This document shows positions 1-6,769 of a stretch of DNA of 8,996 nt, piece after piece; position 1 is the first letter of the stretch, and every line of letters begins with the position of its first letter. A program made the translations under genes and the position numbers. The DNA is from Methylotenera_A sp031369365 (GTDB taxonomy: Bacteria; Pseudomonadota; Gammaproteobacteria; Burkholderiales; Methylophilaceae), in contig JANMOP010000042.1 in the NCBI GenBank assembly GCA_031369365.1, forward strand, positions 1-8,996, written 5' to 3'. Below the pieces are notes generated by a model, which saw nothing but the letters and a program-made list of their open reading frames with translations, did no database searches and had not been told where the DNA came from.

Positions 1-3
1 TAT

Positions 4-80
4 TGGTTGCGGGAACAGGATTTGAACCTGTGACCTTCGGGTTATGAGCCCGACGAGCTGCCAGACTGCTCCATCCCGCG
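4..80 (-). tRNA. Initiator tRNA-Met (fMet, anticodon CAT)
   Basis: This 77-nt tRNA delivers formyl-methionine to start codons. On the minus strand it begins CGCGGGATGG and ends GCAACCA, so the 3' CCA is encoded. The anticodon loop reads CTCATAA. Two hallmarks of bacterial initiator tRNAs are visible: the first base C faces A72, giving the unpaired C1-A72 acceptor end, and the anticodon stem carries three consecutive G-C pairs (GGG/CCC). The T-arm has GGTTCAAATCC. An elongator tRNA-Met or tRNA-Ile2 is unlikely because both lack the C1-A72 mismatch and the GGG/CCC stem. A good promoter lies just upstream. Whatever follows the tRNA is outside the window. Confidence 0.97.
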
Positions 81-113
81 TCCGATTCGACGTACATGCC
101 GCCGAGAGATGAA

Positions 114-143
114 ACTATAGCAAGATTTTGCATGTTGTGTCAA
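114..143 (-). promoter_or_regulatory. Sigma-70 promoter of the initiator tRNA
   Basis: Reading the minus strand there is a perfect -35 box TTGACA (138-143), an 18-nt spacer, and a -10 box TATAGT (114-119) preceded by TGC, which gives an extended -10. The predicted start is near position 107, about 27 nt before the mature tRNA 5' end at 80, which leaves a short leader for RNase P to remove. This is the closest match to consensus in the window, as expected for a stable RNA gene. The assignment rests on sequence match and position only. Confidence 0.8.
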
Positions 144-350
144 AGCATTTATGGCTTTTATTAAAGATTTTGTTGTTGTCACTCGATTGATATAGCAGCC
201 ATGTTGGTAATAGTCGCAATTGTCAGGCTAGCTAACCCATTCAATTCAAAGCAATTTATACGAAAAAAATAACATGCCCTGCAGGCCGCATGGATATTGG
301 TCTACAGGACATCATATTTAATACATTTAGTTAAAAATAATTTACCTATT
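144..350. other. Intergenic spacer with no recognised feature
   Basis: This stretch lies between the tRNA promoter and the terminator of the DUF4197 gene, within a gene-free gap that spans 81-418. It is AT-rich and contains only very short open frames without convincing ribosome binding sites. A short palindromic core CCTGCAGG occurs near 278-285, but I see no repeat family, transposase remnant, attachment-site duplication of the tRNA end, or clear small-RNA gene. It may simply be spacer. Confidence 0.5.
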
Positions 351-380
351 AAAAAAGCCACTCATTTGAGTAGCTTTTTT
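351..380 (-). terminator. Intrinsic terminator after the DUF4197 gene (symmetrical)
   Basis: The 30-nt element has outer arms AAAAAAGC and GCTTTTTT, one C/A mismatch, and inner arms ACTCA and TGAGT around a 2-nt core. On the minus strand the stem is followed by a run of U from the outer arm, the normal form of a Rho-independent terminator. It is nearly palindromic, so it could also stop plus-strand transcription, although no plus-strand gene is seen here. It lies about 40 nt past the stop codon of the DUF4197 gene. Confidence 0.8.
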
Positions 381-387
381 ATATCTG

Positions 388-414
388 TAGGTATCTAAAT
401 CTGCAAGATACCTA
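388..414. repeat. Inverted repeat (9-bp arms) just after the DUF4197 stop codon
   Basis: TAGGTATCT (388-396) and AGATACCTA (406-414) are perfect inverted arms around a 9-nt loop. The element begins 5 nt past the stop codon of the DUF4197 gene and precedes the main terminator, so the transcript would carry two hairpins in tandem. It lacks a U run of its own. It may protect the mRNA 3' end or act as a first pause hairpin; that role is inferred. Confidence 0.55.
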
Positions 415-418
415 AGTG

Positions 419-1177
419 TTATTTACCAATCGAACCAAACACCTTTTTAAGCAAGCTGCTGGCTTGGCCTAGCGGATTTTTGCGAATGGCCGCCTCTTCT
501 TTGGCAATCATCAAATAAACGCCATCAAGTGCCTTATTGGTCACATATTGCTCAATATTAGCGTCTTCTTTTTTTACTACGCCAAACTTACTACCCATCT
601 CAGCATATTTATTGTAACTCGATGCCAACTGCACATACTCAGTGGCTTTTTGCACAATCGGCAAAAACTTCTCGCCCATTTGCACTGATGTAGCTTTTTT
701 AAAGTATTGTGTGGCGGCATCTTGCGAGCCAGTCAGGATGGCTTTGGCATCTGCAAGTGTCATTTGTTTGATTGAACCAACAAGCAGAGCTTTGGCTTCT
801 GGCACGGCTGCTTCTGCGGCGCGGTTCATTTTAAGCACTAATTCATCAGATTGTTTACCCATGCCCATCAACTTCATGCCTTTTTCAATTTTTTTAAGCG
901 ATTTTGGCAATGGGATTTTGACTTCTTTGTTACCAAAAAAACCATCTGCCGCGCCCAAGGTGGCAACTTCCTTACCTACGCCTTGCGTAAGCGCCTCTTT
1001 AAGACCGCTACTGGCTTCATCGCTACTTAGGCTGCTGACGCCTGCGCCAGTGCTTGCGGGGGATGCAGCACTAGTGTTGCCAGTGGATTTAAGCGCCTCT
1101 TTAAGCGTGCCAAAATCTAAAGCATTTGCTTGCGTAATAAATAAGGCAAGCACTGTAGCTGGCAATAAACGTTTCAT
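419..1177 (-). CDS. Exported DUF4197 family protein, function unknown
   Basis: This 252-residue protein is predicted to be exported to the periplasm. Residues 1-19 form a signal peptide (MKRLL, a hydrophobic core, then AxA-type site ANA before Leu20) with no lipobox cysteine. After a Ser/Ala/Thr-rich linker (about 30-57), residues 58-250 match the DUF4197 family as I remember it: GLKEALTQGV (58-67), LGAADGFFGN (74-83), VKIPLP (86-91), MNRAAEAAVPEA (117-128), YVTNKALDGV (211-220) and a C-terminal LLKKVFG. Family function is not known to me and I do not assign one. The ATG at 1175-1177 is supported by AAGGGG (1187-1192) with a 9-nt spacer. The gene stands 127 bp after glgP in the same direction with no clear terminator between, so read-through from glgP is possible. 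An odd point is a second LKEAL copy at residues 25-29, encoded by an identical 16-bp sequence. Confidence 0.93.
   Translation of the reverse strand: MKRLLPATVLALFITQANALDFGTLKEALKSTGNTSAASPASTGAGVSSLSSDEASSGLKEALTQGVGKEVATLGAADGFFGNKEVKIPLPKSLKKIEKGMKLMGMGKQSDELVLKMNRAAEAAVPEAKALLVGSIKQMTLADAKAILTGSQDAATQYFKKATSVQMGEKFLPIVQKATEYVQLASSYNKYAEMGSKFGVVKKEDANIEQYVTNKALDGVYLMIAKEEAAIRKNPLGQASSLLKKVFGSIGK
988..1105 (-). repeat. Exact 16-bp direct repeat inside the DUF4197 gene
   Basis: The sequence taagcgcctctttaag occurs at 988-1003 and again at 1090-1105 with no mismatch. The copies are 102 bp apart, exactly 34 codons, and both encode Leu-Lys-Glu-Ala-Leu in frame. The copy nearer the middle of the protein sits in the conserved family motif (GLKEALTQGV); the other lies right after the signal peptide. 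The interval between them is Ser/Ala/Thr-rich linker. Confidence 0.85.
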
Positions 1178-1304
1178 GTGTCATATCCCCTTGTAAAGTC
1201 AATGTGATTATTGTAATAGTTTAATGGTGACTTAAAATAAAGGTTTACACAATTTTACTTTGCACAGATGATTACTGTAGCATTTATTTTTTAGGCTTTA
1301 TTTT

Positions 1305-3815
1305 TCATGTTTTGTTCATGCTTTTTACGTGCCAAATATTGTTTGCATACTCGGCTATGGTCCTATCACTAGAAAATTTGGCCATGCGCGCAACGTTTAA
1401 AATCGCTCGTCTGCTCCATTCTTCTTGGTTTTGATAGACGCGTCCTACTTCATCTTGGGTGGCGATATAACTGGCATAATCAGCCAATAGCAAGTAATTG
1501 TCACCATTCTTGAGCAAATTATCAACAATTGCTTGGTAGCGATTTGGTTCATCTGGTGAGAAGAAGCCGTTGCCTATCATATCTAATACTTGTTTTAACG
1601 CGGCATTATTATTGTAAAAATCACGCGGATTATAGCCAGCAGCTTTAGTTGCAGCTACTTGCGGCGTGGTTAGGCCGAAGATGAAAATATTGTCGCCTCC
1701 TACTTCTTCCATAATTTCCACATTCGCGCCGTCCAGCGTGCCTATGGTAAGCGCGCCGTTAAGCGCCATTTTCATGTTGCCTGTGCCGCTGGCCTCGGTG
1801 CCTGCTGTAGATATTTGCTCAGACAAATCGCTGCCTGGGAATAGCATTTCTGCGGCAGAAACGTCGTAATTAGGGTAAAACACTACTTTAAGTTGATCAC
1901 CCACGGCAGGGTCATTATTCACCATCTCCGCTACATCGTTAATTAAGCGAATAATTTGCTTGGCCATCCAATAACCAGGCGCGGCCTTGCCGCCAAATAT
2001 CACGGTGCGCGGCGTCATGTTTTTTTCACCATTTTTAATACGGTTATACAAAGTAATCACATGTAGTACATTGAGTAATTGGCGCTTGTATTCGTGAATG
2101 CGCTTAATTTGCACATCAAACAAACTATTTGGATTGATTTTAATATGAGTGAGTGATTCAATTTTGTCGGCCAAACGCTGTTTATTGGCTTGCTTCACAG
2201 CGCGAAATGCCTTGCGAAAATCTTTGTCATCTGCAAGCGGTGTGAGTTTTACTAATTGTTTTAAATCCTTTTGAAAGCCGTCGCCAATCGCCTGACTAAT
2301 TAAGTGAGTCAATAGTGGATTAGCCTGATTCAGCCAGCGGCGCGGCGTGATGCCGTTAGTCACATTGGTGAATTTAGTCGGATAAATTTTATGGAAATCA
2401 GCAAATAGTGTGGTTTTTAATAACTCACTATGCAAGGCTGCAACGCCATTTACTGTGTGCGAGCCCACCACCGCCAAATGCGCCATACGCACGCGACGGC
2501 CATTGGTTTCATCAATAATCGACACGCGCTTTACCAGCTCTACATCCCCTGGAAACTGCTGATTTAACATGCTTAAAAATTGCGCGTTAATATTATAAAT
2601 AATTTCTAAATGGCGCGGTAACAAAGCACCAAAAAGCTCGATAGACCAAGTCTCAAGGGCTTCTGGCAATAGCGTGTGGTTAGTATAAGCAAATATCTTA
2701 TTGACTAAACTCCATGCGAAATCCCAATCTAACTGGTGCGTATCTACCAATTGATACATCATTTCTGCCACACCAATAGAGGGGTGTGTGTCATTTAATT
2801 GAATGGCAATTTTTTCTGGTAACAAAGCCCAATCAGCTTGAGTTTTGATATCATGAGTGCTTAAAAAGCGGCGCAATATGTCTTGTATCGAAGCGGAAAC
2901 AAAGAAATATTGCTGCTTTAACCTTAATTCTCTGCCTGAAGCCGAGGCATCATTCGGGTATAGCACTTTTGATATGTTCTCGGTTTCGTTACGCTCTTCT
3001 ACCGCGCGCTCATAGTTGCCCTCATTAAAGTGACCCAAATCAAATTCGCGTGCCGCTTTGGCAGACCACAAGCGTAAACTATTCACAGTTTCTGTGCCAT
3101 AGCCTGGCACAGGCACATCGTATGCCATCGCTACCACATGCTCTGAATCCATCCACTGGCTGGTAGTTTGGCCATTTTCACAAGCCTGCACTACATGCCC
3201 ATAAAATTTAATATTATAAGTAACCTCAGGGCGTTGAAATTCCCATATATTGCCATAGCGTAACCAAGTGTCAGGGTTTTCAATCTGCTGACCCTGCTCT
3301 ATGCTTTGTTTAAACATGCCGTACTCATAACGAATGCCATAACCTGTTGCAGGAATATCCATCGTCGCCATTGAATCTAAGAAACATGCTGCCAAGCGGC
3401 CTAAACCACCATTACCAAGCGCGGCATCACTTTCCTTTTCTACAACATTTTCTAAACTGTGTCCCAATGCGCTTAAACCATCACTTAATTCATCTTTCAT
3501 GTTTAAATTAAGTGCAGCATTAGTGAGCATGCGACCAATTAAAAACTCCAATGACAAGTAATATAGGCGTTTTGGATCACGCTCGGAATAAGATTCCGCT
3601 GTCTTTATCCAGCGCTCTACTACATGATCGCGTACCGTGTAAGCAGACACATCATACCAATCACGTGGCGTGGCAGCCGCACTGGTTTTAAAGCTGGAGA
3701 ATACGAGGTGGTTTTGTAACGCTTGCTTTACTGGGGTAAGTTTTGGCAAAAACTTATCTATAGGTAAATTTTTAGATTGAATAGTTTTGGTGGTAATTTT
3801 GCTGGTGGTTTTCAT
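1305..3815 (-). CDS. glgP: Glycogen/starch/maltodextrin phosphorylase
   Basis: This 836-residue cytoplasmic enzyme removes glucose from alpha-1,4-glucan ends by phosphorolysis, giving glucose 1-phosphate. The length is slightly above the usual 800-820 because of a Thr/Lys-rich N-terminal lead of about 25 residues. Family landmarks appear in order: ATPRDWY (48-54), glycine-rich GNGGLGRLAACFLDS (134-148), NDTHPSIG (341-348), NVTNGITPRRW (484-494), phosphate-site motif KRIHEYKRQ (571-579) and EASGTGNMK (674-682). Lys682 matches the lysine that holds pyridoxal phosphate (Lys680 of the muscle enzyme). All key residues are present, so the enzyme should be active. GlgP cannot be separated from MalP by sight; GlgP is preferred because no maltose genes are nearby. 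ATG at 3813-3815 is the only reasonable start, yet I see no good ribosome binding site before it. It has its own promoter, and the window shows no other glycogen gene. No clear terminator follows the stop codon. Confidence 0.97.
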   Translation of the reverse strand: MKTTSKITTKTIQSKNLPIDKFLPKLTPVKQALQNHLVFSSFKTSAAATPRDWYDVSAYTVRDHVVERWIKTAESYSERDPKRLYYLSLEFLIGRMLTNAALNLNMKDELSDGLSALGHSLENVVEKESDAALGNGGLGRLAACFLDSMATMDIPATGYGIRYEYGMFKQSIEQGQQIENPDTWLRYGNIWEFQRPEVTYNIKFYGHVVQACENGQTTSQWMDSEHVVAMAYDVPVPGYGTETVNSLRLWSAKAAREFDLGHFNEGNYERAVEERNETENISKVLYPNDASASGRELRLKQQYFFVSASIQDILRRFLSTHDIKTQADWALLPEKIAIQLNDTHPSIGVAEMMYQLVDTHQLDWDFAWSLVNKIFAYTNHTLLPEALETWSIELFGALLPRHLEIIYNINAQFLSMLNQQFPGDVELVKRVSIIDETNGRRVRMAHLAVVGSHTVNGVAALHSELLKTTLFADFHKIYPTKFTNVTNGITPRRWLNQANPLLTHLISQAIGDGFQKDLKQLVKLTPLADDKDFRKAFRAVKQANKQRLADKIESLTHIKINPNSLFDVQIKRIHEYKRQLLNVLHVITLYNRIKNGEKNMTPRTVIFGGKAAPGYWMAKQIIRLINDVAEMVNNDPAVGDQLKVVFYPNYDVSAAEMLFPGSDLSEQISTAGTEASGTGNMKMALNGALTIGTLDGANVEIMEEVGGDNIFIFGLTTPQVAATKAAGYNPRDFYNNNAALKQVLDMIGNGFFSPDEPNRYQAIVDNLLKNGDNYLLLADYASYIATQDEVGRVYQNQEEWSRRAILNVARMAKFSSDRTIAEYANNIWHVKSMNKT

Positions 3816-3856
3816 ACTGAGATTTTTGTGCTGACCATAGAAGAATGCAGCCTGCT

Positions 3857-3865
3857 ATTATAGCA
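3857..3865 (-). promoter_or_regulatory. Extended -10 promoter of glgP
   Basis: On the minus strand TGCTATAAT gives a perfect -10 hexamer (TATAAT, 3857-3862) with the TGn extension (3863-3865). At a 17-nt spacer the -35 position is a poor match; a TTGTCA sequence exists further up but with a 23-nt gap, too far for standard use. Extended -10 promoters commonly work with a weak -35. The predicted start near 3850 gives a leader of about 35 nt before the glgP ATG. It lies just after the terminator of the secretion operon, so glgP is expected to be transcribed independently. Confidence 0.65.
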
Positions 3866-3896
3866 AATTATGAGCTTAACTTTTATGACAAAAAAT

Positions 3897-3922
3897 AAAA
3901 AACCTACATCTGTAGGTTTTTT
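3897..3922 (-). terminator. Intrinsic terminator of the type I secretion operon (bidirectional)
   Basis: AAAAAACCTACA (3897-3908) and TGTAGGTTTTTT (3911-3922) are perfect inverted arms around a 2-nt core. On the minus strand the stem is followed by a U run extended beyond the arm (3891-3902 in complement, with one interruption). It starts 41 nt past the stop codon of the TolC-family gene and lies upstream of the glgP promoter, closing the secretion operon. The symmetry means it can work in both directions. Confidence 0.85.
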
Positions 3923-3962
3923 GTTATTAAAAACGCTATGCGTTATAACGACTTAATGCGAT

Positions 3963-5339
3963 TTAATCACCCATCGCTGTGCGCGTATGCGGAGTAAAGT
4001 TAGGTGCGATTTTTTCCAAATCAGCCACTGTTAAAGTACCTGCGGCTTTTTTCAAATTAACATAAGCCACCAAATAATTGTAACGCGCTAATGATAAATC
4101 GCGTTTCGCTTCAAATAATTGCCTGCGCGCATCTAGCACATCTAAATTAGTGCGTACACCGCCAATCAAACTTTTTTTTGTTGCCGTCACCAATAACTCT
4201 GCTGCTGAAACTGATTGCTTAAGCGCGTCTATCTTAAGTGCGCTACTTAACACCGTATTATGTTGTTTACGCAAATCCACTAAAACCTCATTGATTTTTG
4301 TTTGCAAATCATCTTGCGCTTTTTTATGATTAGCCTCAGCTTGAATGGTTAATGCGCTTACAGAACCCCCAGAATAAATTGGGATATTTAGCTGTAAACC
4401 GATACTTCTATTGTCAATTTCTTGATTGAATGTAGCGGTGCTATCTGATTTACTTTTACTGATGCTAGCAACCGCATCTAATCGAGGCGCGTGGCCTGCT
4501 CGGTTACGCCGAATATCTTGATACGCCAATTCAATACTCTCACGCTGTGCGGCTATCTCTGGGTTGTTTTCTAGCGCAGTGCTTTTCCAAGCTTCATAAT
4601 CAGACTGTTCTGGTGGCTGCACATTAAAATTTTCAGAAAGCGCATCTAAGTTGGTTACCTCTTTACCCAGCATGGCTGCCAAGGCATTACGGCCATCGGC
4701 AACGCCGTCTTGCGATTCGATAATTTGCGCCTCAGATAAGCTTAATTTTGCCTGTGATTCAATTAATGCTGTTTTAGTACCCTCACCTCGCACCGCCATG
4801 AGCTTGTTGGCTTGCTCTTGGTTTTTATAAGCGTCACGCTCTGCGATAGATAAATCCAGTAAGTCCTCAGCGTAATTTGCGTTAGCATAAAGGCCAAAAA
4901 AGCGTTTTATTAACTCTTGTTTGCGTACTGCAAATTGCTTATCACTTAATGTCGTTTGTAGACTTCCCTGACGATAGCGCGCCCAACTTTCTAAATTGAT
5001 AAGTGGCTGACGCAACTGAATGGCGCCATTTTCACTATTGTAATTTCTAGTTTCATTACGTGAAATACTATTGCCTGTAAACGTAATGTCGGAATTATTT
5101 CGGTTAAAGGCATAATTTGCCGAGATATTAGGCAACAGATTAGCGCGGCCTATAATTTTAAATTGTTGCCCAGCCTCGTTTTCATGTAAGGCAGCGCGAT
5201 AAACACTGTCGTTTGCCAATGCCGCTTCGTAGGCTTCTAACAAGCCCAAAGCGCTTGCATTATCAATATAAGAAAACGCAGTAAAAAAATAGATGAGCGG
5301 TAAACGACTTGTTAATCGCTTCAATTTTATATTTTGCAC
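3963..5339 (-). CDS. TolC-family outer-membrane channel of a type I secretion system
   Basis: This 458-residue protein is the outer-membrane and periplasmic tunnel of the export channel encoded with the two genes upstream. Residues 1-30 form a signal peptide (basic start, hydrophobic stretch 13-23, cleavage after ASA30). The rest shows the duplicated outer-membrane efflux layout: LGLLEAYEAALANDSVYRAA (31-50) opens the mature protein, the first half runs to about 235, and the second half includes NPEIAAQRESIELAYQDIRR (259-278), the beta-strand segment LQLNIPIYSGG (315-325) and the C-terminal helix motif GVRTNLDVLDARRQLFEAKR (394-413). Length fits the TolC family (about 430-490). The start is GTG at 5337-5339. 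It is preceded by GAGGA (5347-5351, 7-nt spacer), which overlaps the last two codons of the adaptor gene, whose stop lies only 3 bp away. This layout suggests translational coupling. The channel probably serves the co-encoded system, though TolC proteins can also be shared. Confidence 0.95.
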   Translation of the reverse strand: MQNIKLKRLTSRLPLIYFFTAFSYIDNASALGLLEAYEAALANDSVYRAALHENEAGQQFKIIGRANLLPNISANYAFNRNNSDITFTGNSISRNETRNYNSENGAIQLRQPLINLESWARYRQGSLQTTLSDKQFAVRKQELIKRFFGLYANANYAEDLLDLSIAERDAYKNQEQANKLMAVRGEGTKTALIESQAKLSLSEAQIIESQDGVADGRNALAAMLGKEVTNLDALSENFNVQPPEQSDYEAWKSTALENNPEIAAQRESIELAYQDIRRNRAGHAPRLDAVASISKSKSDSTATFNQEIDNRSIGLQLNIPIYSGGSVSALTIQAEANHKKAQDDLQTKINEVLVDLRKQHNTVLSSALKIDALKQSVSAAELLVTATKKSLIGGVRTNLDVLDARRQLFEAKRDLSLARYNYLVAYVNLKKAAGTLTVADLEKIAPNFTPHTRTAMGD

Positions 5340-5342
5340 ACT

Positions 5343-6698
5343 TTATTCCTCAGACATCGAAAGTTTAAGATGATCTAATATCGGCCTTAGCAAATAATTC
5401 ATCATCGTACGTTCGCCTGTTTTAACAAACATATCCACTGGCATACCAGGGCGAATTTTTAGATTATAAATCATCTTAACGCCCTCTGGCGCAACTTTAC
5501 TGGTCACTTTGTAATAAGGTTGACCTGTTTGCTCTTCTATAAACCTATCCGCAGATACATTCACCACTTCGCCAGGAATATGCGGTGTTTTGTTTTGGTT
5601 AAATGCAGTAAATATCAAATTTACTGGTAATCCAGGATAAACTTTATCCACCAAATGCACGGGTAATTGGCCTTCAACCACTAAGCTGTCTTCCACTGGC
5701 ACTATATCCATCAGCGTAAAGCCAGGTGCTACAACTGCGCCTTTAGTGAACACACTTAACCCTACTACCGTGCCTGCAACTGGCGCTTTAATTTCTATGT
5801 TTTGCACATTTCTATCTAAGCCTTTCAACTGGTTTTGTAAGGCATCAGCCTGTTTTTGTGCATCCGACAACTGCGTTCTGACCTCTTTTTGATATTCTTG
5901 ATTGCGTTGTATTTTTTGCAACTTTAATTCAGCAACTTGACGATTTGCGCGACCAATATTGCCCATATCTGCCGAAATATCTGCGTTAATGCCAGCCAAA
6001 GTTTGCTCTGTTTCCAGCACACGATTGGTCGCCATATAACCCTCTTTAGCTAAGTCGCGCATGCCTACTAATTGCTCGTTAATAAGTGCTTTTTGCTCAC
6101 GCTTACTGGCTACAGATTCTTCCAAGCCTTGCATTTGCGAGACTAAACCCGCAATATTTTCATCAATCGCAGATAATTCACTGCTTATAGCGGCCTGACG
6201 CGAGCTAGAAATCTGTTTTTGTAGCTTAATATTTTCCAATACGCGCTCATCCATTTTTTCATTCGCAAATTCCTTGGGTAACGCCACACTCTTTTTGCCA
6301 TCTCGCTCTGCTTCTAATCTGGCTTGCATGGTGCGCGCCGCAATATATTGCACGCGCGCCGTTTCAGCATCTGCACCAGCCTGAACGTTGTTCATGCGCA
6401 CCAGTACATCTCCAGCTTTTACAACATCAGCCTCTTTCACGAGAATGGCTTCTACTGTGCCACCTGTTTCGTGCTGAATGGCTTTTTTACTAGTTGCAAC
6501 GGCTACAGTGCCAGTAAGCGGCACACCTTTATCCAACGGAGCAAGGGAAGCCCAAACTATAAAGCTGCCGAGGCCGCCAATTACTATCCACCAACCAAGG
6601 CGAATGTATTTTGTTAAATCAGTATCGATGCTGGATGCAGCAATATCAGTAGCACTAGGGTCTTTATAAAGTTGGATACTACTTTCTGACTGCGCCAT
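5343..6698 (-). CDS. HlyD-family membrane-fusion adaptor of a type I secretion system
   Basis: This 451-residue adaptor links the inner-membrane ABC protein to the TolC-type channel. It has a short cytoplasmic N-terminus (1-30), one transmembrane helix (about 34-51, IRLGWW then a Gly/Ile/Val-rich core), and a first lipoyl half-motif with HETGGTVEAILVKEADVV (76-93). A long coiled-coil hairpin follows (about 105-300, rich in Gln/Glu/Lys/Leu). The second lipoyl half is IKAPVAGTVVGL (303-314), then a beta-barrel region and the HlyD-type ending LKIRPGMPVDMFVKTGERT (413-431). The chosen start is ATG at 6696-6698 because AGGAG (6709-6713) stands 10 nt before it. The frame stays open to a TTG at 6732-6734, which would add 12 residues but has no ribosome binding site and would place the AGGAG inside the gene. 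A 71-bp AT-rich gap separates it from the ABC gene, without a promoter I can defend. Confidence 0.95.
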   Translation of the reverse strand: MAQSESSIQLYKDPSATDIAASSIDTDLTKYIRLGWWIVIGGLGSFIVWASLAPLDKGVPLTGTVAVATSKKAIQHETGGTVEAILVKEADVVKAGDVLVRMNNVQAGADAETARVQYIAARTMQARLEAERDGKKSVALPKEFANEKMDERVLENIKLQKQISSSRQAAISSELSAIDENIAGLVSQMQGLEESVASKREQKALINEQLVGMRDLAKEGYMATNRVLETEQTLAGINADISADMGNIGRANRQVAELKLQKIQRNQEYQKEVRTQLSDAQKQADALQNQLKGLDRNVQNIEIKAPVAGTVVGLSVFTKGAVVAPGFTLMDIVPVEDSLVVEGQLPVHLVDKVYPGLPVNLIFTAFNQNKTPHIPGEVVNVSADRFIEEQTGQPYYKVTSKVAPEGVKMIYNLKIRPGMPVDMFVKTGERTMMNYLLRPILDHLKLSMSEE

Positions 6699-6769
6699 GA
6701 TTAGTTTGCTCCTAAGAGATTTAATTGATGGCAATAAATAGTAATACTTATATTTAGTTTAGGCATTAA

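Noticed and set aside
1..418. tRNA-associated integration site or mobile element
   Set aside because: No integrase, transposase fragment or duplicated tRNA end was seen near the tRNA or elsewhere in the window. No CRISPR-like array was seen either.
642..1196. A 184-codon plus-strand open frame
   Set aside because: It lies antisense to most of the DUF4197 gene, which has a signal peptide, conserved family motifs and a ribosome binding site. The plus-strand translation resembles no family I know and is explained as a shadow of the coding bias.
6699..6734. Upstream TTG start for the HlyD-family adaptor (12 extra residues)
   Set aside because: No ribosome binding site precedes the TTG, and a good AGGAG sits at the right distance from the ATG at 6698.
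6699..6769. A possible promoter in the AT-rich gap between the ABC and adaptor genes
   Set aside because: TATA-like strings are present, but none pairs with a credible -35 box; in AT-rich DNA these are expected by chance.
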